From Spirometra erinaceieuropaei (taxonomy: Eukaryota; Platyhelminthes; Cestoda; Diphyllobothriidea; Diphyllobothriidae): 64,000 bases of DNA. The stretch is taken from assembly GCA_902702965.1 (NCBI GenBank), contig CACRXP010000390.1:468380-532379 (forward strand), given 5' to 3'. The notes beneath the pieces were generated by a model. The model was not told the origin of the DNA. It did not search any database and saw nothing but the letters and a program-made list of their open reading frames with translations. Made by a program: the position numbers and the translations under genes. Of the stretch, positions 1 to 11,000 are shown piece after piece (position 1 is the stretch's first letter; the number at the start of each line of letters is the position of its first letter).

Positions 1-834
1 TTAGGCAAAAAATCCAAAGTCTGAAAGTAGATATACGGGCTCTGTCTTAACTCATAAACTGTTGACATGACTATCGAAATGTGATCCCGACCGCAAAGTG
101 TTACCTAGGGGAAGTTATCATACCTAATCTCTCAAAGCATTGTTTTAAGATATTGCAGCCACCCGAGAATTATCGAAACCCCCTACAAGTGCAATTATAT
201 TTTATGAAAAGCACAAGTAAATATTCTTTATTATTTTCACTTGGTAGCCAATTATGTCTTTTTTAAAAAAGGGGATGGAATTTGGCTTCAAAATGTTTGT
301 AGTTTTTACACTTGAGAAAATCGTGATATCGTTGTTTTCGCGTATCCGTTTTTGTGGAGTTCTCTCTCAGCAGTCTCAGGAGAGCAGAAGTAGAGAGTGT
401 AGCCGAAGGGGGGGGGGACTTTCCATAAATCTGAAAACAATTAAATTTGAATGAGGACAACAAAAGAATCTAAGCACTGCAAAATATGGACTCAAAAGCA
501 GACAATAATAGAATATACCCAAGATTCAAATAACGTCATTGACAAATTAAAAGGAGTAAGGATTACAACCGACAGGATAACGGTTTTAGTCCATGTGGTC
601 CCGCTCTTCATTTCGGTTCCGTAAGATTTAGAGAGCAGTTACACCGAAGAACTCCTAAAGGCCAACGTTTTGCTCCAGCTAAAAGTCAACGTCCCCGTTG
701 TCAACCGATGTTGTCGGCAACAGAGAGGCATTTTATAGTTTCGCCAACATCTGGCTTCCTGTGAGAAACCATAACCCAAAACGATGGCTGTGTACTTTAG
801 ATGACACATGTGTAATTGGCAAGAAAAATCAGCT
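1..834. other. AT-rich non-coding flank
   Basis: Only small ORFs without recognisable content are present. There is a G-run near 410. I saw no repeat shared with the rest of the window. Confidence 0.4.
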
Positions 835-1828
835 ACAGTAGGTGGGCTAACTTACGAAATGACAGGCGAAATTTCGAAATGCGTTCTCGTTTCGAAAAGA
901 TTAATTAAGTAGGGCTCTTAAATAATCATCCTGCAGCATAATTCTATAATAATCCAGTTACCTCAGGGTGTAGACTTTCAAAAGAACTTCTTCTCTACTG
1001 CATGCAAGAACAATATTCTGTAAAAAAATGACTGCGTAAGTAGCATGCAATTTTCTCATTAATTTTCGATGCCCTTAAAAACGAAATTATATTAGATGGA
1101 AAACATGCATAGAAATACTCACACTTTTGCTCATTCCGTAGAAAATGGTGTCTTCTTCCAATTGTATCCTCAAAAGAATAGTATAATTCGGTTTTAGAAA
1201 AGTTTCTGCCTGTGCGATTTTTTAATACCGTGAAATGGTTATTCATAAAACGTCGTCTCTGTATTTACTAATTTGGTTTGTAAAGTTAACAATATGGCTT
1301 AAATCCCCTGCTAAATTTTATGAAGCCTACATAATCTTCTCTTAATACCGTAGAAAAATGTGTGGTTTTCCATACACAGAAAATATACGGCTTGTAGTTT
1401 TGAAACCCTGAATGCAAGTGTGACGACAGATCGGGTTCAAAATTATTCGGAAATTGGAAAATTTTTTGAAAACTGAACTCAACACTTTCTTAAAGCATAA
1501 AATTGGAAGATGTAATTTTCTACCTAAAGAGTGAAAGAGTGAATACTTTTATGCATGTTTTGCATGAAGTATATTTAAATTGTTATGGGCTTCAAAAATC
1601 AGTGAAAAAGTTGCATCTTAATTAAGTAGTCATTTTTTGCGGAATATAATCCTTGCAAGCAGTCGGAGAGAAGTTTGATCGAAAGCCGGCACCGTGAGGT
1701 AATTGGATTATTACAGAATTATGCTGCAGGATGATTCGTTTTACAAGTCTACTTAATTAATCTTTTCGAAACGAAAAGGATTTTCGAAATTTCGGCTGAC
1801 ACTTCATGAATTAGCCCACCTACCGTAG
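835..1828. mobile_element. Long-TIR element, family A, copy 1 (mariner-type MITE)
   Basis: The left end reads TA|CAGTAGGTGGGCTAAC and the right end GTTAGCCCACCTAC-like followed by CG|TA, so CAGT-type termini are flanked by TA. The two arms are inverted copies of each other over about 400 bp each, with landmarks such as TTAATTAAGTAGGG and its reverse complement. No transposase ORF is present. TA target duplication plus CAGT termini is typical of the Tc1/mariner superfamily; the assignment is inference. Confidence 0.75.
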
Positions 1829-2555
1829 ATCTGTTCCACACGAATCTTGATTCTAAAGTTCCCGAATCACGTTTGCATTCTAAACGGTGACTGATGGAAA
1901 ACTCCCATTTCTGGATCTTCTTGTACGTCAAAAAATTGATAGATCACTTCACACACATTGTGAGAGTAACTAGCCCGTTGCTCATAAAAGGCCTATTACG
2001 TCCGGACAAAACATCGCTTTACTGAGGCAGGTTATCAAACAGAAATGAAATGTTCCTTCAAGCTATTTTCCACAATTGATATACGCTTAACTTTAATGCA
2101 GAATGAGCTCAAGCGGAAAGGAATTTCAAATGCTGCGGCCACCCAGGCACCAAAAGCAGTTCGTTCAACGGAGTTACGGGGAGTTTTGGGATGGGGGAAG
2201 GGAGACCTATTACGGTTCTGTGTCCTGGGGGAGAAGGGTATGGTGAATCACCAGGAATGCGGGTGGTTGGTTGTTGATATGACACAGGGCTAGAGGTCAG
2301 TGGGCCAGCGTTGACGGTATTAACACTTTCGGTTGAGGTTCATCGTGTCGGAGGTAGAAGCTGGCGAGGGAGTGAAATTCTGCACGGCTGAGTAGGGATT
2401 AACAGTTGTTGAGGGGTGGACACATGTTTGGGAGCGTTCAAGTAAACCTTATTGGTGGGCGTCTAGATCAACGTGGCGGTTGATGCTGATCGTGTCGGTA
2501 TGTCAAACCTTGAGAAATTCCCTCGTCGATTTGATGTTAAACATCGCGATCTTTT
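1829..2555. other. Unannotated spacer between two long-TIR elements
   Basis: There is no supported gene. Several GT/GGTG-rich stretches lie at 2160-2500. Confidence 0.3.
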
Positions 2556-3495
2556 ACAGTTAGTGACTGATCTCATAAAATGTTGGCCGAGATTCCGAAA
2601 TGCGTTTTCAATTAGGAAGGATTAATAAGGCGCGGCTGTAATACGGATTATCTTGCAGCATAATCCTGTAATATTTCGAACTCGGTAGGATGTCAACTTT
2701 TGGATACATTTTTTTTCAATCTCCTGTAAAAAACGTTTTCGGTAAAAAACGGCTACTTGAATAGCATGCACTTTTTCCATTGATTTTCGATGATTTTGCT
2801 AATTCAATTATATTTTTATAGAAAGCGTGAACAGAAATATGCTTTCGTTCAGTTTTTTGATGGAGACTTACGTCATCTTCATATTTTATACTCGAAGTAG
2901 GAGGATAATCAGGCTTTATGAAAGTTTCCACTTATGAGATTTTTAAGACAGCGCAATGTCCGTTCATTTAGAATCCTACCTATCCGTTTACCACTGCTCC
3001 TCATTAAATGTCCGACATAGTCCGCATCCATTGCGATATTTTCTGAACTCTATACGGTATCTTTTTAAAGATATAGAAGAATAAGTGATTTTATTTACGC
3101 GGAACGCATGCACCTTGTAGACTGAAATCACTAAGCACTAATGCAACAACCGATCAGGCTTCAAATTATTCGGCAATTAGAATACTTCTTTAAAACCTAA
3201 TTATCCTCCTACTTCGAGTATAAAATATAAAGATGACGTAAGTCTCCATCAAACAACTGAAAGAAAGCATATTTCTCTTCACGCTCTCTATAAAAATATA
3301 TTTTGAAGTAGCAAGGCCATCGAAAATTAATGGGAAAAGTGCATGCTATTTAAGTAGCCGTTTTTTTTACCGAGTAGGGTTTCTGCAGGAGATTGAAAAG
3401 CAGTGTACCCAAAAGCTGACATCCTGCCGAGTCCGAAATATTATAGGACTATGCTGCAAGATAATTCGTATTACAACCGCGCCTTAGTAATCCCC
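2556..3495. mobile_element. Long-TIR element, family B, copy 1, right end truncated
   Basis: The left end is TA|CAGTTAGTGACTGATCTC. The arms are inverted, with the left arm around 2560-2940 matched by the right arm around 3180-3495. The right arm stops inside the terminal TIR at about 3495, where SINE sequence begins, so the terminal 70 or so bases are missing. Confidence 0.7.
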
Positions 3496-3497
3496 AA

Positions 3498-3915
3498 GGG
3501 CCCGATGCTCTGTCGGTTTTCGATCGGGAATACACAATGGTAGGGGGCGCTCACCGATAGTTCATACGGAACTCACTCGTTCCGTTGTGCCTTAAGGGCT
3601 CTCTCTCGAGCCCAACCAGCAGCCGCACAGCGGCGCATGATATAAAGACAGAATAATATTACCGACAAAGACAAGAGAGACTGGAATGTCCATTTCTGGT
3701 TTATTAGCCGTCGTCAGCCAGCCATACCCAAGCCCGAAGTGTGGAACACCCGAGCCCCATGGGTAGAGGCGTGGACTTCTAAACCAACAGGTCGCGGGTT
3801 CGAGGCTCGGGTGTTCCACACTTCGGGCTTGGGTATGGCTGGCTAACGACGACTAATAAGCCAGAAATGGCCATTCCAGTCTCCCTTGTCTTTCTCGGTA
3901 ATACTATTCTGCATG
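3498..3915. repeat. tRNA-derived SINE arranged as an inverted (foldback) pair
   Basis: Bases 3653-3760 (ACCGACAAAGACAAG.. TTCGGGCTTGGGTATGG in reverse) and 3808-3905 (same sequence forward) are inverted copies around a tRNA-like core with GGTCGCGGGTTCGAG (box B). The part at 3498-3650 is the SINE body on the minus strand (GCTCGAGAGAGAGCCC, GATCGGTGAGCGCC in reverse). The same unit recurs at 42.5, 44.6, 51.6 and 54.5-55.1 kb. Confidence 0.7.
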
Positions 3916-4027
3916 TATATATATATATGTATATGCGTGCGCGCAAATGTCTATATATCCTGTTTATCATCCCCCGAGGAAGACGAAGAAGAGAGGGCGA
4001 TTTCATGGACAAGATTCCATTCAAGCT

Positions 4028-4062
4028 GACGTTTCGGAAACATACTCGTGTCCATCATCAGA
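4028..4062 (-). ncRNA. Hammerhead-ribozyme-like motif (PLE copy P1)
   Basis: On the minus strand CTGATGA is followed by a hairpin GGACAC..GTTTCC (stem II, one mismatch), then GAAAC and GTC. These are the conserved type-I hammerhead core and cleavage triplet. Stem III is minimal (A-U and C-G, no loop), as described for PLE-encoded hammerheads. Cleavage activity is inferred. Confidence 0.6.
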
Positions 4063-4191
4063 GTCGGTCGCTGGCGTTTCCTGCTGGCCTTGATGTGTTC
4101 AGCCTTGCCGCCTGCCTCGTATTATAACCGTGCCCAGCGCACGCACATTGGTTAGCCTGCTTTCTGTTGGCTGATTGTGGCCTCTCTGGTC

Positions 4192-4737
4192 TCAGCCATT
4201 GGCGGACTGGCGCGCCTGACGTGGTTGTCGCTGCGTCGGCGTGCTCGTTGGCCTCCCCTCGTCAGACGGCGGGCTGATCGATCGTCGCTCCTCAGGCGTG
4301 GTCTTTCTGGTTTCGCGAGTACGTCCGTGAGATAGCGTGCCACGCCGGTCACCTGACTTTCGGTGAGCGCCTTCCCTCTCCGCCAGCGCCGGTAGTCGAC
4401 CCCGTGTGGCTCTTTTCATCCGTGCCATTGGCCCTGCCTGGACTGACTCGAGCCTCGCGCGAAGTGCCTGGTAGGCGGGATGTAGGTCTATGGTCCGGTT
4501 GAGTTTGCCAGTCAAAGACCAACTTTCCAGCATCAGTCTGGTTATTTTGTAATTGGCTCGACCGACCACCCGCGTTCTCTCGAAAGCGAAATTGTGGTTC
4601 CGTTCTAGTGTGTGGCCATACACCAACGACAGCTTATCCCTGCGGTTAATTGCAAGCTGATGCTTATGCAATCTTGTGCCGAGGCGTTTCCCCGTTTCTC
4701 CAACATACCTTGCTGTAGAGCACCGCTGATTGTTCTG
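4192..4737 (-). pseudogene. PLE GIY-YIG endonuclease remnant
   Basis: An open frame of about 180 codons carries the YVGETG motif and downstream Glu-containing LMLESW region of PLE endonucleases. The C-terminal half is Arg-rich low complexity that may read past the real stop. It is 5'-truncated, with no RT domain, so it cannot encode a complete element protein. Confidence 0.55.
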
Positions 4738-4932
4738 TCACCGGCATATAGCATACCATGCCCGAAACAGCGCTGTATCAATCTACCCCCCCAGACTCTG
4801 TCGTCTACCCTCTGCTATCCTAGCTTGGCCGACTTCGGCCTGGTAGGTGGTTGCCTGTTCGTGACCTCTATTGTCCATACGAAGCTTGTTTGCTTCGGAA
4901 AGCCAATGGATCGGTGTGCGCCCATTCCTGAG

Positions 4933-4953
4933 TGAATATATATATATATATAT
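4933..4953. repeat. (TA)n microsatellite
   Basis: About 10 TA units lie next to the 5' side of PLE copy P1. Confidence 0.8.
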
Positions 4954-5199
4954 TAGTTTGTACATATAATATTGTCTTCTTCTACAACTGGAACTTCCAC
5001 TAGTCCCTGATTTTATTTGAACAGATAGCTTCATTTGACCATTTTCAATGAGGAGCTTAGGATCAAAACATGCATTTTCGTTCCAAAACCTGCGTCAACA
5101 TAATACGTTTTAGGTCCTGTTTCGCTCAACTAAGCTGCTTTCTGAACGACCTCCGGGCACCGTATCAGGCTTTAAAGGCCTGAAGAATATTAAGCTGAA

Positions 5200-5293
5200 T
5201 ACATCAAAGTATTTTGACAGAAACGGACGCTATGACTGTAACAATAGTTTTGTTTGCCTGAGGTTTCGGACTCTGCCTCAAACCCATCATCAG
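5200..5293 (-). mobile_element. PLE-type 3' end with hammerhead-like core
   Basis: On the minus strand 5293-5260 reads CTGATGA, a hairpin GGGTTTG..GAGTCC, GAAAC, CTC, then AGGCAAACAAAAC. The arrangement matches the PLE ends at 8.70 and 46.25 kb (AGGCTAATAAAG follows the core there). The cleavage triplet is CTC instead of GTC, so it may be inactive. No associated coding sequence was recognised upstream on the minus strand. Confidence 0.5.
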
Positions 5294-6357
5294 AAAGAAC
5301 AACAGGTAAGCGTAAACCACGCAATCAATGTGTGTAATATTGGCAGAATGCTGTTGCCAACAAACTGATCCCCTGTTTGTACATTACCCTTAGCTGTAGC
5401 TGTTTCTAAGGACGGATTCGAGTGAGAATCTTTAAAGTCAGATGAATGAAATTCTTGTCTTAACGACCATGTGCGTTCATTTTTAGCAGTTCCCTGTAAA
5501 GCATTGACTTTCATCGTCTTTCAAAAGGCTGGGCAATCCTATCTTTAAAACAATGAGTTGCAGGTCGTATTTATCTAAAAAGCCAGTGTATAAAAAGAAT
5601 GTTAATTGTCACTTTTACGCCCATTTTGGATCGAATCTAAATATTTAAAACAGATAAGATACGCAAGTAACATCAAATGCTGCTTTGTTGATGGCCCATT
5701 ACCCCCCTCCTGCAACCACCATCATTGGCGCCTATAAAATATACTCTGCTCCAACGTAAAATATTTAAAAATAACTGCAGACCAAAGGTTTCCTGATTAT
5801 GTGAGTTCGGAAATCTGTAAAAGAATTCAACGCTCAGATTCCCCTGTTTGCAGAAATACTAGTGATTTCCTAACTCAGCGCGTAAAAGTTCGTTCACACT
5901 GATGACTGCCAGTTATCATAGGCCAATTCAAGTAAAATGCAGCCGATTTGCTATAATGACAGCCTGCGCGGAGTACGGCATGCTAATCGGTTGGCGGCGC
6001 TTTTAAACCATCCTGCCCTTCTCAAAGGCACCTGCACTTAAACGAACGTGGCGTTACTATCAGGGGACTGATAAAAATGCACCTAGCCAACGCAGGACTC
6101 GGCGTAGATCATTCAGGCAAATCATTTGCGAGAGTCAGTTGACTGCATGAATTGGCACGTCCAATCAGAGGACGACTTCGAATCAGAAGCTGCGCTTTCA
6201 CTTCTTCTAAGTGCATGCGACTTGACAGAAGAAACAGTAGTTCCAATGCGCCCAAAACTCTCCCTGACACAGTTCTCCTAATTTATCTTGCGTCTGTTTC
6301 CTTCTGACTTAGATCTAGGCAAGACTTTCGCACCTCAAACACTGTCGTCCAGTTGAC
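5294..6357 (+). other. Upstream region and putative 5' UTR of the flippase gene
   Basis: This is about 1 kb with no supported ORF between a PLE 3' end and the start codon. A TATAAAA-like string lies near 5733, about 620 bp upstream of the ATG. No confident promoter or leader exon could be fixed. Any spliced leader acceptor or 5' UTR would lie here. Confidence 0.3.
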
Positions 6358-8058
6358 ATGGGTGGCCTGAGGTATTTTAAATGGCATTTCTGGCGGAAAA
6401 AGTCCTCAGAAGAACGTCGAGTGACACTTAATCACTCGAAAAGCAACAGTCTGTCTGCAGAGAGTGCAAACCGTCGATTTCCCAAGAATGAGGCCGTCTC
6501 TTCACACTACACCTGGTGGAACTTCCTTGTGTTGGATCTATTTGAACAGATGCACAGTGTGGCCAACTTCTTCTTCACAATGATCTCCATCATTTTCTTT
6601 TTCAGTGAAACACCCATCTCTCCGGCCACAGTCGTGGCGCCCCTCATTGTAGTGATGAGCGTGCAAATAATCAAGGACGCCGTCGACGACATTGGACGAC
6701 ATCGAAACGATAACAAAATCAATGACACGCGCTTTCCCGTCTGGGTACACAAGACACAGGGATATGAAACCGAATCTTCTTGGGCCAACGTTAAAGCTCG
6801 GAATATTCGATGTGGTGACCTTGTCCTCTGCAGGGAGGGTGAGTCCTTCCCCTGTGATACTCTCCTTCTTGCTTCCAGTAACCTGGATGGCAAGGTAGCA
6901 GTAACGACCGGCAATCTGGACGGGGAGTCCTCTGTAAAGACCCGCTTCGCTCTGCCAGCCACACAAAAACCCTTTGAAGTGCTTTTGAAGGAATTCAGCA
7001 GTCCTGGAACTCTTGGGAGCGTTTTCGGGAACATTAACTTCCCGCCGGTTGCTCATGTTGTATGTCAGGAGCCTACAGATGACTTCGGAACATTTGAGGG
7101 AAGACTGGAATATGCCAACGGCTCTGCCGCCGCCGCCGTCGACGTCAACGTCACAGACGGACTGCTGTCGATTCCTCTGACAATCGAAAACATCGGCCTC
7201 CGAGGTGCAACCCTGCGAAGCAGCAGCGTCGTCTGTGTCGCTATATACACCGGCAAAGATACAAAGCTCTCCCTGAATGCTAAAAGTGGCCACCTGAAAA
7301 CCAGTTCCACAAAGCATCGATTCAATTCCATTCTCCTCATCTTTATACTGGCAATGCTCATCTTCACAGTTATTTTTGTCGGCGTTGAGTACGCCTGGCA
7401 AAATACAGTTTCAGGTTCTGGTTGGTATCTCGTCCACGGTCAGTTAACGGCCTGGAAAGTAACACAGGGGGCCTTTGACGTGGCCATTCTCATGAATTAC
7501 CTGATCCCCATATCAATGATAGTCATTATGGAGATTGTGCAGCTATTTCTGGCCCTTTATGCGGCCAATGATATCGCATTTCACGAAAAGGAGTCAGGTG
7601 AACGCTGTCAGGTGAACGCCACCAATATCGCCGAAGAGTTAGGCCAGGTGGAATTCCTTTTTAGCGACAAGACTGGCACTCTGACGCAGAACAAAATGGA
7701 ATTTCGGTGTTTTGCGTTGGCTGGCGGAGAAAGCATATACAGCCTTGAACATAATGGTCTTCATCAAATGCCTGCCGGATCAGAACAGTATTCTGATGGA
7801 GAAGCCTCGAAAGACGAGGATCAGTTCATGGATTTTGGCTATGAGTCCTCAGAGGACGACGAATCAGATGTCTACCAGGGAGATGCTGATAACAAGACGA
7901 AGCATGAATCTAGACATTGGAGTACCGGTGGGCAGCTAGTGGAGGCATATTCAGAGGAGATGGAACTCTTTTGGAGAGTAGCCACTCTTTGCCATTCCGT
8001 GGAAGTGAAGACCTCAAGGGGAACTGAAGAACAAAAGTATGACGATATGTGTTACAGT
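6358..8058 (+). CDS. ATP11-like: Flippase exon 1: N-terminus, TM1-TM4, A domain and phosphorylation site
   Basis: This unusually long exon encodes 567 residues. It holds the N-terminal cytosolic tail, TM1-2 (LFEQMHSVANFFF just before TM1), the actuator domain (DGES at 188-191), TM3-4 with PISM, and DKTGTLTQNKMEF from residue 437. An acidic, Asp/Glu/Ser-rich insertion follows at roughly residues 475-515. The exon ends at TAC AGT before a GTAAGT donor. The open frame continues into intron 1 as far as 8160, but that extension does not match the family. Confidence 0.93.
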
Positions 8059-11000
8059 GTAAGTGCCAGTGTCAAGGTCGGCATGCTCATGACTATCTTA
8101 CCAGACCGTACTTCTTCTCCCTCGCTTGGTTTGTCTCTTCCAGGCCGCATCACCCGATGAACTGGCTCTGGTACAAGCAGCCGCCAAATGCGGCTTTATT
8201 TACATGGGAAAGGAGTCCGCTGGGGATGAGTGGGTCGACCTCGGACGTGAGACAGTCCACGCCCTAAGACTGACAGGGCTCGCGGAGAGACCTGAACACA
8301 AGCTACTGCGGTTCTACCTGGGCGGCACGTTGGAATTCGATGCAACCAGGAGGCGGATGTCTGTCTTGGTACAGTCAGTCAGTGATAATCGCTGCTTTAT
8401 CCTCAGCAAGGGGGCCGAGACTGCGATGTTGAGGCAGCACGTAAGTCGTGAGCCATTGATTGCAATTACAGCATTTTAATGTGTTTAAATGAATTTCTGT
8501 CATTCCTAAACTGCGCGGTCCAAGCAAATGAAGTCTAGTTTTCGCAATTTAAAATCTACCGAGTCACCTCTAACTTAATAATCCCATCAGAAATTCGCCA
8601 GAGAGGTCCATCCACTCATGCCCAGAAAACAACTGGTATCGGATAATCATCTACTCGTGAAGAAGGGGACACGATCGCTGGGACAAGGGCTTTATTAGCC
8701 TGACGTTTCGGATTCCTACTCGAAACCATCATCAGAGACAAAATCAGATGCGGGTGGTTCATGCACAAGGGGCCGCAGTATTTATAGAATGCAGTCGCCA
8801 TGCCACCGTGGCTCCCCCCTCCCCAGGAATCGTCGCAGTTGGTGTACTAATTGTTGGATGGCCGTCACTCGCGTCGTTAATTGCGATAATTTCAACACGT
8901 GTGTTGGATGTTGGTGTGATGATTGCTCAACCATCTGAGACACCGTCCCTGGCGTTGAGTGTCCAACTGTGCGCTCCCCGTGCGGTTAATTACTCCGCCT
9001 GGGCGAAGTCATAGCGTCAAGTATGGAAGGGAAAGGCCTCGTCGAATTTGAATGTGTTGCCGGATCTCATCGAATGAGTCGCAACTTGAGAGCTGGAGTC
9101 ATTTCTGCACACGGCTGCAGCGTGTTCAGTTATTCGCGTTCGGAGCTGTCTTCCAGTTTCGCCGCCGTAGTTACTTTGTCTGAAACTTCACCAGATCCGA
9201 TAAACGACTCCAGAAGTTTCTTGCCGTGATAGCTGGTCTTTCGGTTTCATTACCTGACGTCTGATGGTCGCTTCCGGTCTGTGCGCAACTCCAACCCAAA
9301 GTAGTGTGAGAAGGCGGTCGACAGCTTCCGAAACGTTCGTCGACTCTGTCAAAGGCGACTGACCTGAAAGCTCAACCGTCCGAAGTAACGATGCCAACCA
9401 CACATTCCAGGGGGTGGGCGTATTGCCGGTGACTTGAATGTGGATTAGTTTTTAGTGGGACGGACTTCTGCTCCATCCACCGCACTCTCTCCCTCTCTTC
9501 CCCCGCCCACCCTGCTCCAGTAAAAAGAAAATTTCGGGACGACCTAATGGGGCCTGTCAGAATGGTTGACATAATTAAACATTTCGTCATGGTTCTCACC
9601 TCAGCTATCCCAAGGTGTCAAAAAGGCAACTCGGATCTTGTATCAGTCAGAATGCTAGAAAGGACGCATTGAGGTCAAATCCACAGTCCTCATCGAGAAG
9701 ACTGAGTTATCTCGTCACATGACAATCTTGCAAGCCACGCTTCTTAGCGTGCCGAGATAGAATCGAGCGCATCTGATTTATTTTGACGAGGAGGACGAGG
9801 ATTAAGTGTGAAAGCGGAATCGTCTACGTAGGCCCTAATCTCTCTTTCTCTCACGTGCCAGTCGAATACCCGAGTCCGTCAGTCAGGAGTGACGCTGACA
9901 CAAGCCGTCTACACGTGCCACACACGAGCTGGGTCTCGCGGTGTGCATATGTACACTCCAAGACAACACACATGAGTGAGAGCAAATGGTGGGTAGCCTA
10001 TCATGTTCGTTGGGGCAAATGCCGACAAAGCACGCATTAGTGATCTGCACTGGCGAGTGACACAGCACCTCTTTAGCTCCATTTTCTTCTCTCATCGGTA
10101 TCGGTATGCCGCGATGAACATAAGCACCAAAAACGGACGTTATAGTCTGCCTTCCTTACTTAAAATCCCTTTCGCAGCGCGTGAACGCCGATCGGTGCAG
10201 CATGACACTGTCTGCCTGCGGACAATCTGATAAGGACACCAATCAGAATTCTCATTGGGAACACCCTTACACCGAAAGTGTTTCCATTCAGTATAACGTC
10301 TATCCGGAGGTTGATTTGTTGCTTTCAGATGTGCTCCGGGTCTCCGCCCGAAATTCGCGAAGATGTTACCCGCCGAGTCAATGAATTTGCCTCGAGAGGT
10401 CTTCGAACCCTGGTCTTTGCTGCCAGAGAGGTTTCCCCGAGTGTCTACCGGACCATGATCGGCGAGCTGAAACGTGCTCAGGGGCTCACAGGTCAGGAGA
10501 GAGCACAGGCTCTGGAGAAGGTGAGCGCAAAAATTGAGTCGCGTCTGCAGTTGGTGGGAGTCAGTGGAGTGGAGGACAAACTTCAGCCCGGCGTCAAGCA
10601 ATGTCTCCGGAGCCTAATTGCTGCTGGAATTCAGGTAAAAATGAATGTATGCTGATAATGACATAAAAGGGGCGAGTATTGGCACTTTATACAATTTTTG
10701 AGCAACAGGAGGCGGATGTCGATCGACAGCCGGGACCCCATGTCCGGGTGTCTAACCAGACCTTCTATGCGGTTGGGAATTCAACATCCAGTGCGTGACC
10801 GATTTCATGAGATGCTGGCCCAAATTCTGGAATGTGTTTCCTATAAGGAGGGATTACTTAAGTGGGGTTGTTATACTGATTGCCATACAGCATAATCCTA
10901 TAACAATTCGGAGTCGCCAGGATGTCGGCGTTGGAATTTCCTTCTTTTTGACCTCCTGTAGAAACCACACTCAGTAAAAATTACTACTTATGTAGCATCC

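Larger units (their letters stand above)
3960..4737 (-). mobile_element. Penelope-like retroelement fragment, copy P1 (GIY-YIG end plus 3' tail)
   Basis: On the minus strand, 4737-4192 is open and encodes a GIY-YIG-type segment: ARYVGETGKRLGTRLHKH near its start (YVG half of the motif plus the conserved Arg region), then VYGHTLERNHNF and RVVGRANYKITRLMLESW, resembling the C-terminal endonuclease of Penelope-like elements. The N-terminal GIY half and all reverse transcriptase are missing. Downstream lie a hammerhead-like core (4062-4028) and a CTTCTTCG-rich tail. It differs enough from copies P3 and P6 to be another family. Confidence 0.65.

Noticed and set aside
6507..7401. Minus-strand ORFs of 175 and 287 codons opposite flippase exon 1
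   Set aside because: The + strand there has an unambiguous P4-ATPase reading with catalytic motifs. The antisense frames show no motifs and are shadows.
8059..8160. Continuous exon 1 reading to the TGA at 8160
   Set aside because: A GTAAGT donor at 8059 and a CAG acceptor at 8143 restore the conserved AASPDE segment in frame. The read-through sequence is not family-like.
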